Shown here: positions 8,385 through 18,692 of the stretch, in pieces
Layout: each line of letters begins with the position of its first letter
Numbering within the stretch: the first letter of the stretch is position 1
Assembly: GCA_019359125.1 (NCBI GenBank)
Contig: JAHHHY010000001.1
Span: forward strand, 620,001-684,000
Length of the DNA stretch: 64,000 nt
From: Pleurocapsa minor GSE-CHR-MK 17-07R
GTDB lineage: Bacteria > Chloroflexota > Anaerolineae > Aggregatilineales > Phototrophicaceae
Direction of reading: 5' to 3'
Notes under the pieces: model-generated
Database searches by the model: none
What the model saw: the letters and a program-made list of their open reading frames with translations, nothing else
Told to the model about the DNA's origin: nothing
Made by a program: the position numbers and the translations under genes

Positions 8385-8873
8385 CTAATACAATGCGGAA
8401 TAACGCGCGCTGTGCAGGTCAGTGATGGCAATCGCCAGGGCATCCGCCGCGTCATCCGGCCGAGGAATCACGTCCAGCCCTAACAGCATGCGGATCATCT
8501 CCTGCATCTGCGGCTTTTTGGCCCCGCCGTAGCCGGAAATCGACTGTTTGATGAAGTTCGGCTTGTACTCAAACAGCGGCACCCTCGCCTGCGCCACCGT
8601 CAGCAGGATCGCCCCGCGCCCCTGTGCCACCGTGATGGCCGTGGTCACGTTTTTCCCGAAAAACATCTCCTCAATGGCGACGCGTTCCGGCTGATGCAGC
8701 GCCAGCAGCTGCGTCAGGCTGTCATGAATGGTCAGCAGGCGTTCATGCATCGGCTGGCCCGCTGGCGTGGTAATCACGCCATAGTCCATTGCTGTCAGCG
8801 AGCCATCCTGATTTTCGCGCACCAGCCCGTAGCCAACGATGGCCGTTCCGGGGTCGATCCCTAAAGTCAGCAC
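8385..8873 (-). CDS. ruvC: Holliday junction resolvase RuvC
   Basis: RuvC is the endonuclease that resolves Holliday junctions. The 162-residue product carries the catalytic acidic residues D7 (G-I-D-P-G-T), E68 (A-I-E-E-M-F-F-G), and D141 and D144 (D-D-A-A-D-A-L-A). It lies 11 bases downstream of yebC and directly upstream of ruvA, a common bacterial order. Confidence 0.97.
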   Translation of the reverse strand: MLTLGIDPGTAIVGYGLVRENQDGSLTAMDYGVITTPAGQPMHERLLTIHDSLTQLLALHQPERVAIEEMFFGKNVTTAITVAQGRGAILLTVAQARVPLFEYKPNFIKQSISGYGGAKKPQMQEMIRMLLGLDVIPRPDDAADALAIAITDLHSARYSALY

Positions 8874-8885
8874 CAGGCAGCCCGA

Positions 8886-9638
8886 CTACGCTGTTTCGTA
8901 GGCAGTGATAATGTCGTCCGTGATATTCAGGTTCGAGGCCACTGCCTGCACATCGTCCAACTCTTCCAGGTCATTCAGCAGCTTCATGTTGTGCACGGCC
9001 TTGTCGACAGCGACGTCCGTGGGATTCTTCGATTCCCACTTCAGCACAGCTTCGTCAGCTTCATAGCCAGCTTCGGCCAGCGCCTGCTCCACCGCTGCAA
9101 GGCGTTCACGCGGCGTATACACGGACAGCGTACCGTCATCTTCAACCACGTCATCAGCACCGGCCTCGGCCGCCACCATGAACACGGTGTCGAAATCATG
9201 GCCCTCGCCCTTGAGCACGATATAGCCGATCTGGTCGAACTGCCACATGACCGAGCCCTGCGCGGCCAGGCTGCCACCGCCACGGTTGAACACGCGCTTG
9301 ATTTCGCTCAGCGTGCGATTCTGATTGTCGGTCAGCGTATCGATCAGAAAGGCGACGCCATCGGTGCCGTAGCCCTCATACACGATTTCCACCAGGTCGG
9401 CACCTTCCAGCTTGCCGGTACCTTTCAGGATGGCGCGCTCGATGTTTTCCTTAGGCATGTTTTCCGATTTGGCCTTCTGGATGGCCAGCTTGAGGCGCGG
9501 ATTTGAGGATTCATCTCCGCCACCTTCACGCGCCGACTGCGCAATATCGCGCGCCAGACGGGTGAAAATCTTGCCGCGTTTGGCGTCTTCAGCGCCTTTT
9601 TTGCGCTTGATGGTAGCCCATTTGGAGTGTCCGGACAT
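8886..9638 (-). CDS. yebC: YebC/PmpR-family protein
   Basis: A member of the YebC/TACO1 family, known both as transcriptional regulators and as translation factors acting on ribosomes stalled at difficult sequences. The start is set at 9638 because M-S-G-H-S-K-W-A is the invariant family N-terminus; that gives 250 residues. The block K-R-G-K-I-F-T-R and the central G-G-S-L-A-A-Q-G-S-V-M-W-Q-F segment are diagnostic. It is the first gene of the ruv operon, with a probable promoter at 9682-9710. Confidence 0.95.
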   Translation of the reverse strand: MSGHSKWATIKRKKGAEDAKRGKIFTRLARDIAQSAREGGGDESSNPRLKLAIQKAKSENMPKENIERAILKGTGKLEGADLVEIVYEGYGTDGVAFLIDTLTDNQNRTLSEIKRVFNRGGGSLAAQGSVMWQFDQIGYIVLKGEGHDFDTVFMVAAEAGADDVVEDDGTLSVYTPRERLAAVEQALAEAGYEADEAVLKWESKNPTDVAVDKAVHNMKLLNDLEELDDVQAVASNLNITDDIITAYETA

Positions 9639-9681
9639 AAGATTGTTTCCTGTGCTAAAGCGTGCAAACGGAATCCAGCTG

Positions 9682-9710
9682 ATTATACAGGACGCTTCAG
9701 GTCGCGTCGA
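9682..9710 (-). promoter_or_regulatory. Probable promoter for yebC-ruvC-ruvA-thyX
   Basis: On the minus strand TATAAT (9687-9682) lies 17 bases downstream of TCGACG (9710-9705), a four-of-six match to TTGACA. It is 44 bases from the yebC start. Confidence 0.5.
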
Positions 9711-9724
9711 GGCGGGCGTGATTG

Positions 9725-9733
9725 TGCTACAAT
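9725..9733 (+). promoter_or_regulatory. Extended -10 element for the 9770 gene
   Basis: TGC-TACAAT is an extended -10 with no clear -35. It lies 36 bases upstream of the TTG start at 9770 and is back to back with the yebC promoter. Confidence 0.45.
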
Positions 9734-9769
9734 AGCAGGCAAATGCATGCCTAGTGAGAGTAAGAACGA

Positions 9770-11167
9770 TTGGTCGCACCAGACGCGCTCAAGCCAGCCC
9801 GCACCCGCCTGCAAAGCGCATCGCTCGCCTGGCTTATCATCATCCTCGCTTTTGCCGTGTTCTGCGTCATCTGCATCTCGGCCAGCCTCGGCTTACAGTA
9901 CTTTCTGTTTGAATCCACTGTGCCGATGCGCGCCGAGCTGAAAATTTCGCGCGGCACCGCCGGACTGACCAGCACCGACCTGATCGAACAGGTGGTGCGC
10001 GACCGGCGTGACCTGGCCAACAGCTCGGTCGTCACAACCGACGAACTTTCCCAGGCGACCATCGATTTTTATGACCCGCGTGGCACCAATCTGCTGGTTG
10101 CGTCGGTCACGGTGGACAGCGATACTGCTCTCGACCTGACCGCCATGAATCGGCCGCGCTTCGACTGGAGCAGCCTGGGCTACGAAATCTACCTGTCGCG
10201 TGCTTCAGGCAGTATGGATGTTTATATTCCCGACGACCGCGACCGCAACACGCGGGTCTCGATTCGCACCACCAGCGGCGATTTCGTCTATCTCACCGGG
10301 CCAGGGCAGTATTCGATCACGATTACCCCACAGCAGGTGCGCGTGCTCAATTTCAGCGGAGACGCGCTGATCGTCGAGGGGCAAAATGTGCAGACGCAGC
10401 CGGTCGGCATCGGCCAGCGCGGCATTTACTACCCGCTGAACAATCAATTCCTGCTGCTGCCCGCCTTCGACAACCTGCTCGGCCCGACCGACTTTCCTGA
10501 GGGCCTGCTGGTCAGCGCCCCAACGAATGAACCGACCGCAGAGACCGACAGCGGGGCAGCTCCCACGCCTGTCTGGTCATGCTACAACGGCCCCTACGAC
10601 GAGCCGGTGGGTGCGTTTGACGTCGTCTCAATCAATGGCCGTAATGCGATTCATTTTGCGCGCGGAAATGGCGCCCAGTCGCACGGCGAAACAGGGTGCG
10701 CGCTGACCTTTGGCGGCGCAGGCAGGCCCATTCACGACTACAGCTTCCTCTCTTTCAGCGCCACTTTCCGGATCGATCAGCAGTCGCTGACCGCCTGCGG
10801 CTTTGAAGGCAGCGAATGCCCGCTCATGCTGCGCATCGATTACATCCCTACCAGCGGCGCAGCGGCGGTATCGTGGTATCACGGCTTTTATGCGCAGTAC
10901 GATCCGCAGTACAATTATCCGCGCACCTGTGCCAGCTGCTCTCGCGAGCATGAATCCGTCAACGCAGGCGTGTGGTACACCTACCAAAGCGACAATCTGT
11001 TCGCGACCATCCCTGAGGCTGTACGGATGGGCACACTGTTGAATGTGCGCTTCTATACCAGCGGCCACGAATATGATGTTTACGTCAGTAATCTGCGGTT
11101 GCTGGCCGGCACCGACGACCCTGCTGCGCCCACCGCCGCGGTGGCCGATCCCTCAGCAGCGGGCTGA
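9770..11167 (+). CDS. Membrane-anchored extracellular protein, unknown function
   Basis: A 465-residue protein with one N-terminal transmembrane helix at about residues 19-43, then a mostly beta-structured exported region. A Thr/Glu-rich linker near residues 245-262 separates two parts. The second part has a C-Y-N-G-P-Y-D entry, several cysteines (C-G-F-E-G-S-E-C and C-A-S-C) and a concanavalin-like strand pattern, which may mean a lectin-like or carbohydrate-binding fold. The start is a TTG downstream of an extended -10; no better start is obvious. I do not recognise a family. Confidence 0.7.
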   Translation: MVAPDALKPARTRLQSASLAWLIIILAFAVFCVICISASLGLQYFLFESTVPMRAELKISRGTAGLTSTDLIEQVVRDRRDLANSSVVTTDELSQATIDFYDPRGTNLLVASVTVDSDTALDLTAMNRPRFDWSSLGYEIYLSRASGSMDVYIPDDRDRNTRVSIRTTSGDFVYLTGPGQYSITITPQQVRVLNFSGDALIVEGQNVQTQPVGIGQRGIYYPLNNQFLLLPAFDNLLGPTDFPEGLLVSAPTNEPTAETDSGAAPTPVWSCYNGPYDEPVGAFDVVSINGRNAIHFARGNGAQSHGETGCALTFGGAGRPIHDYSFLSFSATFRIDQQSLTACGFEGSECPLMLRIDYIPTSGAAAVSWYHGFYAQYDPQYNYPRTCASCSREHESVNAGVWYTYQSDNLFATIPEAVRMGTLLNVRFYTSGHEYDVYVSNLRLLAGTDDPAAPTAAVADPSAAG

Positions 11168-11203
11168 GTGCTGAATGGTCGTTGTGGTGACAGACGCGAA
11201 ACT

Positions 11204-11212
11204 TGCTATACT
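11204..11212 (+). promoter_or_regulatory. Extended -10 element for the 11259 gene
   Basis: TGC-TATACT followed by GC, 46 bases upstream of the ATG at 11259. The same ten-base motif recurs upstream of secG and tyrS. A weak -35 (TTGTGG at 11182) is 19 bases away. Confidence 0.55.
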
Positions 11213-11258
11213 GCAACTCTGATAAGCGCGCCGTCAGCGCGAATGAAGTGGACGAGGC

Positions 11259-11831
11259 ATGGATACAGAACAGCTTAACAGCATACTTTCCGGCGCGCTG
11301 ATCTATCTGGGCGTCGTGGCACTCGCTTTCTGGATCGGCATGATCCTGTGGACCTTCCGCGATATGCGCGCCCGTTCGCGCGACACCTTTGCCCAGATCG
11401 CGGTAGCGGCGATGGTCGCGCTGCTGAACGTGCCGGGATTCCTGCTCTACCTGTTTCTGCGCCCGCGCGAAACACTGGCCGACGCCTACGAGCGCTCGCT
11501 GGAAGAAGAAGCCCTGCTGCAGGATATCGAGGACAAGCCGACCTGCCCCGCCTGCAAGAGCCGCGTGCATGACGATTGGCAGGCCTGCCCGAACTGCCAC
11601 ACCCGCCTGAAGAAATCGTGCATGCGCTGTGGCAAGCTGCTTGAAATGTCATGGGACCTGTGCCCTTACTGCACCACACCCGCCCAGGTCGTTACGGCCG
11701 AACGCCAGACAGACAACGGCTACTCGCGCGCTGCCGAAATTCCCGCGCCGATGGATTCCCCGTCGCGGGGGCGGGCACGCGCCCGACGAGGCGAACGCAT
11801 CGAGTTTGTTGAAGGTGAAGACAATACGTGA
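11259..11831 (+). CDS. Membrane protein with double zinc ribbon
   Basis: A 190-residue protein. Two hydrophobic segments (about 13-33 and 45-67) are followed by an acidic helix and two zinc ribbons: Cys at 96, 99, 110 and 113, then 121, 124, 135 and 138. The tail is basic and Arg-rich. The arrangement suggests a small membrane protein with a cytoplasmic zinc-ribbon module, often used for protein or nucleic-acid contact. No specific function is known to me. A terminator follows directly. Confidence 0.75.
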   Translation: MDTEQLNSILSGALIYLGVVALAFWIGMILWTFRDMRARSRDTFAQIAVAAMVALLNVPGFLLYLFLRPRETLADAYERSLEEEALLQDIEDKPTCPACKSRVHDDWQACPNCHTRLKKSCMRCGKLLEMSWDLCPYCTTPAQVVTAERQTDNGYSRAAEIPAPMDSPSRGRARARRGERIEFVEGEDNT

Positions 11832-11835
11832 ATCA

Positions 11836-11873
11836 AAAAAAGGCGCCTGTCACGATGACAAGCGCCTTTTTAT
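11836..11873. terminator. Bidirectional intrinsic terminator
   Basis: A-rich sequence, then AGGCGC-c-TGTCA paired with TGACA-a-GCGCCT, then a T run. The A tract on one side and T tract on the other let it work in both directions, between the zinc-ribbon gene and the convergent pyk. Confidence 0.85.
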
Positions 11874-11899
11874 TTGCTTAAGTACGCCGCAGTGAGTCG

Positions 11900-13384
11900 C
11901 TAGCCGTCGATCTCGCCTGACTCACCCACTTCATGTACCTTGAGGAAGTTGGTCTGACCCGGCTTGCCAAACGGGATACCCGCGATGATGACAACCTTGT
12001 CACCGATGTTTACCAGCTTCGCGTCATAGGCGGCGCGCACAGTCACGCGCACCATATCATCCACGTTATCAAAGTCCTCGCTGACCAGCAGCGGAAACGC
12101 ACCCCATAGCAAGGCTGTCTGCTGATACGTAGCGCGGCTGGGCGTCACGCAGATGATCGGCGTCTTGGGCCGGGCGCGTGCTACCTGTTTGGTGGTGTAG
12201 CCGCTCAGCGAAATAGTCAGGATGGCGGACGCATTCAGCGCGTCAGCCACCTGCCACGTGGCCTGCGCCACGGCATCAGACACATGCTCGTGGCCCCTCA
12301 GCGCCGTATTCCGATGCACCGTGGTAGGCAAATGCGCCGACCGATTATTCATCTTGTCGTTGTCCGCCATCGACGTGATGTTGTTCATCGTCTCGACAGA
12401 CTCAATCGGATACAGGCCAGACGCGGACTCCGCGCTCAGCATCACCGCATCAGTCCCGTCCAGCACCGCGTTATACACGTCGGTCGCCTCGGCACGCGTG
12501 GGGCGCGGGGTACCTGTCATCGACTCCAGCATCTGCGTCGCGGTGATGACCGGCTTCCCTGCTGCATTGGCGATGCGGATGATGCGTTTCTGCTGGAACG
12601 GCACCGCTTCCACTTCCAATTCCACGCCCAGGTCGCCACGCGCCACCATCACCCCGTCGGCCGCATCAATAATGGCGTCGATGGTTTCCAGCGCCTCGCG
12701 CATCTCAATCTTGGCAATGATGCCCACCGTATTGGCGTTGTCGGCCACATGGCGCATGAAGAAACGCAGTTGATCGATGTCATCCGGGCGGCGCACAAAC
12801 GACATCGCGATGAAGTCGGTGCCCTGCTCCAGCGCAAACTTGATATCGTCACGGTCCTCGTCAGTGATGGCCGACAAGGTCAGCGTGGCATTCGGCGCAC
12901 TCACGCCCTTGCGCTGCTTCAGCAGGCCATTGGTCAGCGCCTCGCAGATCAGCGAACGCGGCAGTGCCGATGTCACCTTTAGCTGAATATTGCCATCGTC
13001 CAGCATCAGGATGGTGCCATCCTTGATGTCGCGCAGGAACTCCGGATGCGGCAGCGGCACCACGTTATTGGTGCCGTTGGCCGTTTCATCCAGCGTCAGC
13101 GTGATGCGATCGCCTTTCTTCAGCTCGATGGGCGCAACCAGATCCCCCAGTCTGATCTTCGGTCCCTGGATATCGCTCAGGATAGCCACGACGGCATTTT
13201 CTTCCTTCGCGATTCGCCGCACCATTTCAAACGTTTCGGCATGGAACTTATGGTCCCCATGCGAGAAGTTCACGCGCGCGACGTCCATACCGGCGCGAAT
13301 CAACGCGCGAATCTTGTCATCCGAGTGCGAAGCCGGTCCGATGGTAGCGACGACTTTGGTGCGTTTCTGGTTGTTTCCAATCAA
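11900..13384 (-). CDS. pyk: Pyruvate kinase
   Basis: Catalyses phosphoenolpyruvate plus ADP to pyruvate plus ATP, the last glycolytic step. The 494-residue product contains T-K-V-V-A-T-I-G-P-A-S at 9-19, the R-V-N-F-S-H-G nucleotide and metal loop, the M-V-A-R-G-D-L-G-V-E active-site strand and a C-terminal regulatory domain. It follows the enolase gene by 35 bases on the same strand, so eno and pyk, consecutive pathway steps, form an operon. Confidence 0.97.
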   Translation of the reverse strand: MIGNNQKRTKVVATIGPASHSDDKIRALIRAGMDVARVNFSHGDHKFHAETFEMVRRIAKEENAVVAILSDIQGPKIRLGDLVAPIELKKGDRITLTLDETANGTNNVVPLPHPEFLRDIKDGTILMLDDGNIQLKVTSALPRSLICEALTNGLLKQRKGVSAPNATLTLSAITDEDRDDIKFALEQGTDFIAMSFVRRPDDIDQLRFFMRHVADNANTVGIIAKIEMREALETIDAIIDAADGVMVARGDLGVELEVEAVPFQQKRIIRIANAAGKPVITATQMLESMTGTPRPTRAEATDVYNAVLDGTDAVMLSAESASGLYPIESVETMNNITSMADNDKMNNRSAHLPTTVHRNTALRGHEHVSDAVAQATWQVADALNASAILTISLSGYTTKQVARARPKTPIICVTPSRATYQQTALLWGAFPLLVSEDFDNVDDMVRVTVRAAYDAKLVNIGDKVVIIAGIPFGKPGQTNFLKVHEVGESGEIDG

Positions 13385-13419
13385 GATGTGACCCTTTTTC
13401 AGTGACTGACGGCGCTCTG

Positions 13420-14851
<1,432 letters not shown>

Positions 14852-14889
14852 GAAGCATGACAGTACGCATCATGCCTGAGGAACCTGCG

Positions 14890-16068
14890 ATGAGTCCTGC
14901 ACCTGCACGGCACGTTTATCTGGATTATTCAGCCACTACGCCGGTCGACCCGCGCGTAGTCGAAGCCATGCGCCCGTTTCAAAGCGAGACTTTTGGGAAC
15001 TCGCACTCGGCGCACATCGATGGCCGCCGGGCAGAAACCGCAGTGGAAGAAGCCCGCGAACGCGTCGCTCAGGTGCTGGGCTGCAAACATGGCGAAATCG
15101 TATTTACCAGCGGCGGCACCGAAAGCGATAACCTGGCGATTCGCGGCACCGCGCTGGCTGGACTAAAGGCTGGGAAAAACCATCTCGTCACGACGCCTGT
15201 CGAGCACAGCGCGGTGGGCAAAACAATGGCCCAGTTATCCGAATACATGCCGTTTGAGACGACATTGCTGCCGGTGGATCAATCAGGCCTGGTCGATGCC
15301 GAAGACCTGGCCGATGCGGTTCGCCCGACGACAGGCCTCGTCAGCATCATTTATGCCAATAACGAAATTGGCACCGTGCAGCCCCTCGCACGACTGGCGC
15401 AGGCCGCCCATGAGCGCGGCGCGCTGTTTCACACCGACGCGGTGCAGGCGCCCGGACAGTTATCGCTGGACGTGAAAGCGCTGGACGTGGACCTGATGAG
15501 CATTTCAGCGCACAAGTTCTATGGTCCGAAAGGCGTGGGCGCGCTGTATGTGCGCGAAGGTATTTCGCTGGTGCCCGCCATGACGGGCGGCAGCCATGAA
15601 GAAGGCCGACGCGGTGGCACGCTGAATACAGCGGGCATCGTCGGGATGGCACACGCGCTGGCGCTGGCTGCTGAAGAAATGCCGTGGCGCGTAGCGCACT
15701 ACACTGCCCTGCGTGACCGCCTGACACAGGGAATTCTGCAAGCCGTGCCGGATGCGATCCCTACAGGCCACCCAACGGAACGACTGGCGTCGCACGCCAG
15801 CTTCATCTTTGATGGGCTGGATGGCAGCATCCTGCTCATGCACCTGGACATGAAGGGTGTGTCTGCCAGCAGCGCATCCGCCTGCAAGACTGGCAATCCG
15901 GAGCCAAGCGGCGTGCTGCTGGCGCTGGGTTATCCGCATGATACCGCGATGGGCAGCATCCGCCTGACGGTAGGTAAAGATACAAGCGTTGAAGACGTCG
16001 ATTATGCGATCCAGCAGATTGGCGAAACGGTGGCAAAGCTGCGCCGGCTGCGCCAGCAGTACGCCTGA
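14890..16068 (+). CDS. Cysteine desulfurase (NifS/IscS family)
   Basis: A PLP enzyme that removes sulfur from cysteine as an enzyme-bound persulfide. The PLP lysine lies in S-A-H-K-F-Y-G (K209) and the persulfide cysteine in S-A-S-A-C-K-T (C332) in this 392-residue numbering. The start at 14890 is preferred because a TGAGGA site lies six bases before it; in-frame ATGs at 14857 and 14872 lack one. The gene ends 30 bases before mnmA, which uses the sulfur for tRNA, so it may be the dedicated donor. IscS-like versus NifS-like assignment is uncertain. Confidence 0.93.
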   Translation: MSPAPARHVYLDYSATTPVDPRVVEAMRPFQSETFGNSHSAHIDGRRAETAVEEARERVAQVLGCKHGEIVFTSGGTESDNLAIRGTALAGLKAGKNHLVTTPVEHSAVGKTMAQLSEYMPFETTLLPVDQSGLVDAEDLADAVRPTTGLVSIIYANNEIGTVQPLARLAQAAHERGALFHTDAVQAPGQLSLDVKALDVDLMSISAHKFYGPKGVGALYVREGISLVPAMTGGSHEEGRRGGTLNTAGIVGMAHALALAAEEMPWRVAHYTALRDRLTQGILQAVPDAIPTGHPTERLASHASFIFDGLDGSILLMHLDMKGVSASSASACKTGNPEPSGVLLALGYPHDTAMGSIRLTVGKDTSVEDVDYAIQQIGETVAKLRRLRQQYA

Positions 16069-16098
16069 CCAAAACACAGATCATTGGAATTGAATCAC

Positions 16099-17190
16099 GT
16101 GACAGAGACAAACAAGCGCGTTGTTGTGGCCATGAGTGGCGGAGTAGACAGCTCCGTGGCCGCGGCATTGATGGTCGAACAGGGCTACGATGTCGTCGGC
16201 ATGATGATGCGTTTATGGTCAGAGCCGACCAGCGAAGGCGGCGCACACAACCGCTGCTGCACGCCCGAACAGCTCTCGGACGCGCGGCGCATCGCCGACA
16301 AACTGAAAATCCCGTTCTATGTGCTGGACACGCAGGACGTATTTCGCGGCAAAATCGTGCAGTATTTCATCGATACGCATACCGACGGCTTCACGCCTAA
16401 TCCGTGTATCGAGTGCAACCGGCACATCCGCTTCGACTGGCTGCTGAACAATGCGCTGGCGCTGGAGGCCGATTATCTGGCTACCGGGCATTATGCCCGC
16501 GTGGAGCACACTACTGATGGTCGGTTTCTGCTGAAGAAAGGCCTGGATGACGCCAAAGACCAGAGCTATGTACTGAGTGTGCTGAACCCGTCCACTATCG
16601 ACAAAGTGCTGTTCCCTGTCGGTGAATACGAGAAGCCGGTCGTGCGCCAGCTCGCAGCAAAGTTTGGCCTGCCCACCGCCAGCAAGAAAGACAGCCAGGA
16701 TTTATGTTTTCTGGGCGACGGCGATTATCGCCGCTTCCTGCGCGACCATGCGCCGCAGCTCATGGCCGCCGGGCCCATCGTGCGCAAAAATGGGGACGTC
16801 ATCGGCCAGCATGAAGGCCTCGCGAACTATACCATCGGCCAGCGCAAAGGCCTGGGCGTGTTTGCGGCCGAGCCGTTATATGTGCTGGCGGTGAATCCTG
16901 CGGTTAACGCGCTGGTGGTGGGCACGGCCGATGAACTGGGCAGCACCAGCCTGACCGCATCACGGGTCAACTGGGTGGCGGGCAGCCCCCCTGCCGCGTC
17001 ATTCAAGGCGGAGGTCAAGATTCGCTACAAGTCCCGGCCCGTCCCGGCGACGATCACCGTGCTGGACGGCGGGCGCTTCAGCGCAGCATTTTCGCAGCCA
17101 ATGCGCGATATCACCCCAGGTCAGGGTGCCGTCATTTACGACGGTGACATCTGCCTCGGCTCTGGCATCATCGAGCGCCGCCCTGCCTGA
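16099..17190 (+). CDS. mnmA: tRNA-specific 2-thiouridylase MnmA
   Basis: MnmA activates U34 of Lys, Glu and Gln tRNAs with ATP and replaces its 2-oxygen with sulfur. The PP-loop S-G-G-V-D-S is at residues 13-18. The two catalytic cysteines are visible, in N-P-C-I-E-C-N (C103) and D-L-C-F-L-G-D-G (C203). The G-x-L-x-N-Y-T-I-G-Q-R-K-G-L-G tRNA-binding element is present as well. The GTG at 16099 is chosen (363 residues); a TTG at 16084 would add five residues. The partner cysteine desulfurase is immediately upstream. Confidence 0.95.
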   Translation: MTETNKRVVVAMSGGVDSSVAAALMVEQGYDVVGMMMRLWSEPTSEGGAHNRCCTPEQLSDARRIADKLKIPFYVLDTQDVFRGKIVQYFIDTHTDGFTPNPCIECNRHIRFDWLLNNALALEADYLATGHYARVEHTTDGRFLLKKGLDDAKDQSYVLSVLNPSTIDKVLFPVGEYEKPVVRQLAAKFGLPTASKKDSQDLCFLGDGDYRRFLRDHAPQLMAAGPIVRKNGDVIGQHEGLANYTIGQRKGLGVFAAEPLYVLAVNPAVNALVVGTADELGSTSLTASRVNWVAGSPPAASFKAEVKIRYKSRPVPATITVLDGGRFSAAFSQPMRDITPGQGAVIYDGDICLGSGIIERRPA

Positions 17191-17202
17191 GAAACGACGC
17201 GT

Positions 17203-17781
17203 CTAGAGGTCGATGCTCAGCAATGCGCCCACCGAGTTACACATCTGATTTGAGCCAAAATCGAGCGGACGTACCGTCCACAGATAAATCGCATCTCGAC
17301 CGACGATCTCACCCGGGATATCCATCGTAGTCCCGGCGATATCGCGCTCATACAGCACGTTACGGCTGGCGTCGACAAATGACACGCGATACGCCGACGC
17401 ATTGGGCACTTCAATCCACGCCAGGCGAATCGGCTGTCCGGGAATATACGTCGTATCGGCCAGGACCGTATTCACCCCAAACGACTCGCACGCGGGTCGC
17501 GTGGGCTGGCCAAACACAAAGGTGCCCGTCAGATCGATCGTCGGGGCAGCCGTGACCGCGCTGGTGGGCGTCGCTTCAGGCGTCGGTTCGCGCGTCCACT
17601 CGGCCGGAAGCGTCACGCGCATCAGCTCTGTTGGCGTAGGATTCGGCGTCGGCGGCAGGTCCGACGAGACAAACGGCGTATGGGTAATGACCACCACCGG
17701 CGCTTCTGCACAGCCTGCCAGAAGCCCAACACACGTCAGTAAAGCAGCAGCACCTGCACGCTTAACCAGTCGCAGAGACAC
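17203..17781 (-). CDS. Lipoprotein of unknown function
   Basis: A 192-residue protein with a signal peptide and lipobox L-L-A-G-C (lipidated Cys24). A Thr/Pro-rich tether (about 40-75) follows, then a beta-rich C-terminal domain with a fibronectin-like strand pattern (I-R-L-A-W-I-E-V-P-N-A-S-A-Y-R-V). It is the third gene of the haemoglobin operon and overlaps the membrane-protein gene by 20 bases. No family was recognised. Confidence 0.75.
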   Translation of the reverse strand: MSLRLVKRAGAAALLTCVGLLAGCAEAPVVVITHTPFVSSDLPPTPNPTPTELMRVTLPAEWTREPTPEATPTSAVTAAPTIDLTGTFVFGQPTRPACESFGVNTVLADTTYIPGQPIRLAWIEVPNASAYRVSFVDASRNVLYERDIAGTTMDIPGEIVGRDAIYLWTVRPLDFGSNQMCNSVGALLSIDL

Positions 17782-18157
17782 TGAGCACCCCCGATATCAA
17801 TTGCAGGATGACCACCAGCACCAGCGCGCAGCCTGCCAGAAAATACAGCGCGACCGGCAAGCGCGCTGGCGGACGCTGCCCCGCAAAACCGACGAGCAGC
17901 ACCCAGCCCAGCACAAACATGCCCAGGCCGAAAGCAGCTTCGATCAGGCTGGGCAGCACGGCGGTTTCAGGGCTGTAAAACGAGCGCAGATAAATGCCAT
18001 CCACCAGCGGAATCAGCAGCACGGTCACCGCCATCGCAAACAGACACACCAGCACAATGCGCGCCAGACGAGGCAAATTCAGCACACGCTCCGTCAGACG
18101 GCCTGCCAGACCCTGCGCCGCTGGCGCCTGCTCGCGGCGCTGTTCTCGTTTGCTCAT
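17762..18157 (-). CDS. Three-span membrane protein, unknown function
   Basis: A 131-residue protein with a charged N-terminus and about three transmembrane helices (about 35-53, 69-91 and 101-124). It overlaps the haemoglobin gene by four bases and the lipoprotein gene by 20 bases, so all three are likely made together. No enzymatic motif is visible. Confidence 0.72.
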   Translation of the reverse strand: MSKREQRREQAPAAQGLAGRLTERVLNLPRLARIVLVCLFAMAVTVLLIPLVDGIYLRSFYSPETAVLPSLIEAAFGLGMFVLGWVLLVGFAGQRPPARLPVALYFLAGCALVLVVILQLISGVLSVSATG

Positions 18158-18567
18158 GAGCGGGACTCCGTAGGTGCAGCCGGTGCATTGGCCGGATTTT
18201 CGGGAAACCGATTGATCATGAATTCTGAACCACGGGTGAAATACGCGCGCATCTCTCCCCGCATCGGCTCCTGAATCCCGGCGATATCAATCGCGGCCAG
18301 CATATGCTCCAGCCAGGCGGACTGGGCAGCGTGGTCAATCGCAAACGGCATGTGGCGCATACGCAGGCGCGGATGGCCGCGCTCCCCGTCATAGTCGGTC
18401 GGCCCGCCGAAATATTGCGCCAGAAACAGCATCTGATAGCGCTTGCCCGGTTCCAGGTCATCCGGAAACATCGAGCGCAGCCTGTCATCGGCTTCCACGC
18501 GGGCATAGAAGGCATCCACCAGCGTTTTGAACGTGGGCATGCCCCCCACCATCTCATACAGCGACAT
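18154..18567 (-). CDS. Group II truncated haemoglobin
   Basis: A 137-residue 2-on-2 globin. The start at 18567 gives M-S-L-Y-E-M-V-G-G, the usual beginning of the family. The proximal haem-binding histidine is in R-M-R-H-M-P-F, and the Trp of A-W-L-E-H-M is typical of group II, as is Y-F-G-G-P-x-D-Y. Such proteins bind oxygen or nitric oxide and are often linked to NO detoxification. It heads an operon with two envelope genes and faces the PstS-like gene across a symmetric repeat. Confidence 0.92.
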   Translation of the reverse strand: MSLYEMVGGMPTFKTLVDAFYARVEADDRLRSMFPDDLEPGKRYQMLFLAQYFGGPTDYDGERGHPRLRMRHMPFAIDHAAQSAWLEHMLAAIDIAGIQEPMRGEMRAYFTRGSEFMINRFPENPANAPAAPTESRS

Positions 18568-18623
18568 GACTCGCCCCTCAACGACAGCCTGAAAGTAAAC
18601 TCTGTCTGGAAAACATTCGGCTA

Positions 18624-18654
18624 AACGGTACAATCTTCTAAGAATTATACCGTT
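18624..18654. promoter_or_regulatory. Symmetric inverted repeat with divergent -10 boxes
   Basis: AACGGTACAA (18624-18633) and TTATACCGTT (18645-18654) are inverted copies differing at one of ten positions, with an 11-base spacer. The arms' centres are 21 bases apart, two helical turns. On the plus strand the left arm contains TACAAT (18629-18634). On the minus strand the right arm contains TATAAT (18649-18644). This looks like overlapping operator and divergent promoters for the globin operon and the PstS-like gene. Confidence 0.55.
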
Positions 18655-18692
18655 AAACGTGTTGACAACCACCACGCGAAGGAGCGTTTTAC

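Noticed and set aside
18662-18667. Perfect TTGACA hexamer upstream of the PstS-like gene
   Set aside because: No -10 element fits between it and the gene start only 25 bases away.
18154-18675. Extended N-terminus of the truncated haemoglobin up to 18675
   Set aside because: It would cover the divergent promoter region and adds 36 residues absent from the family.
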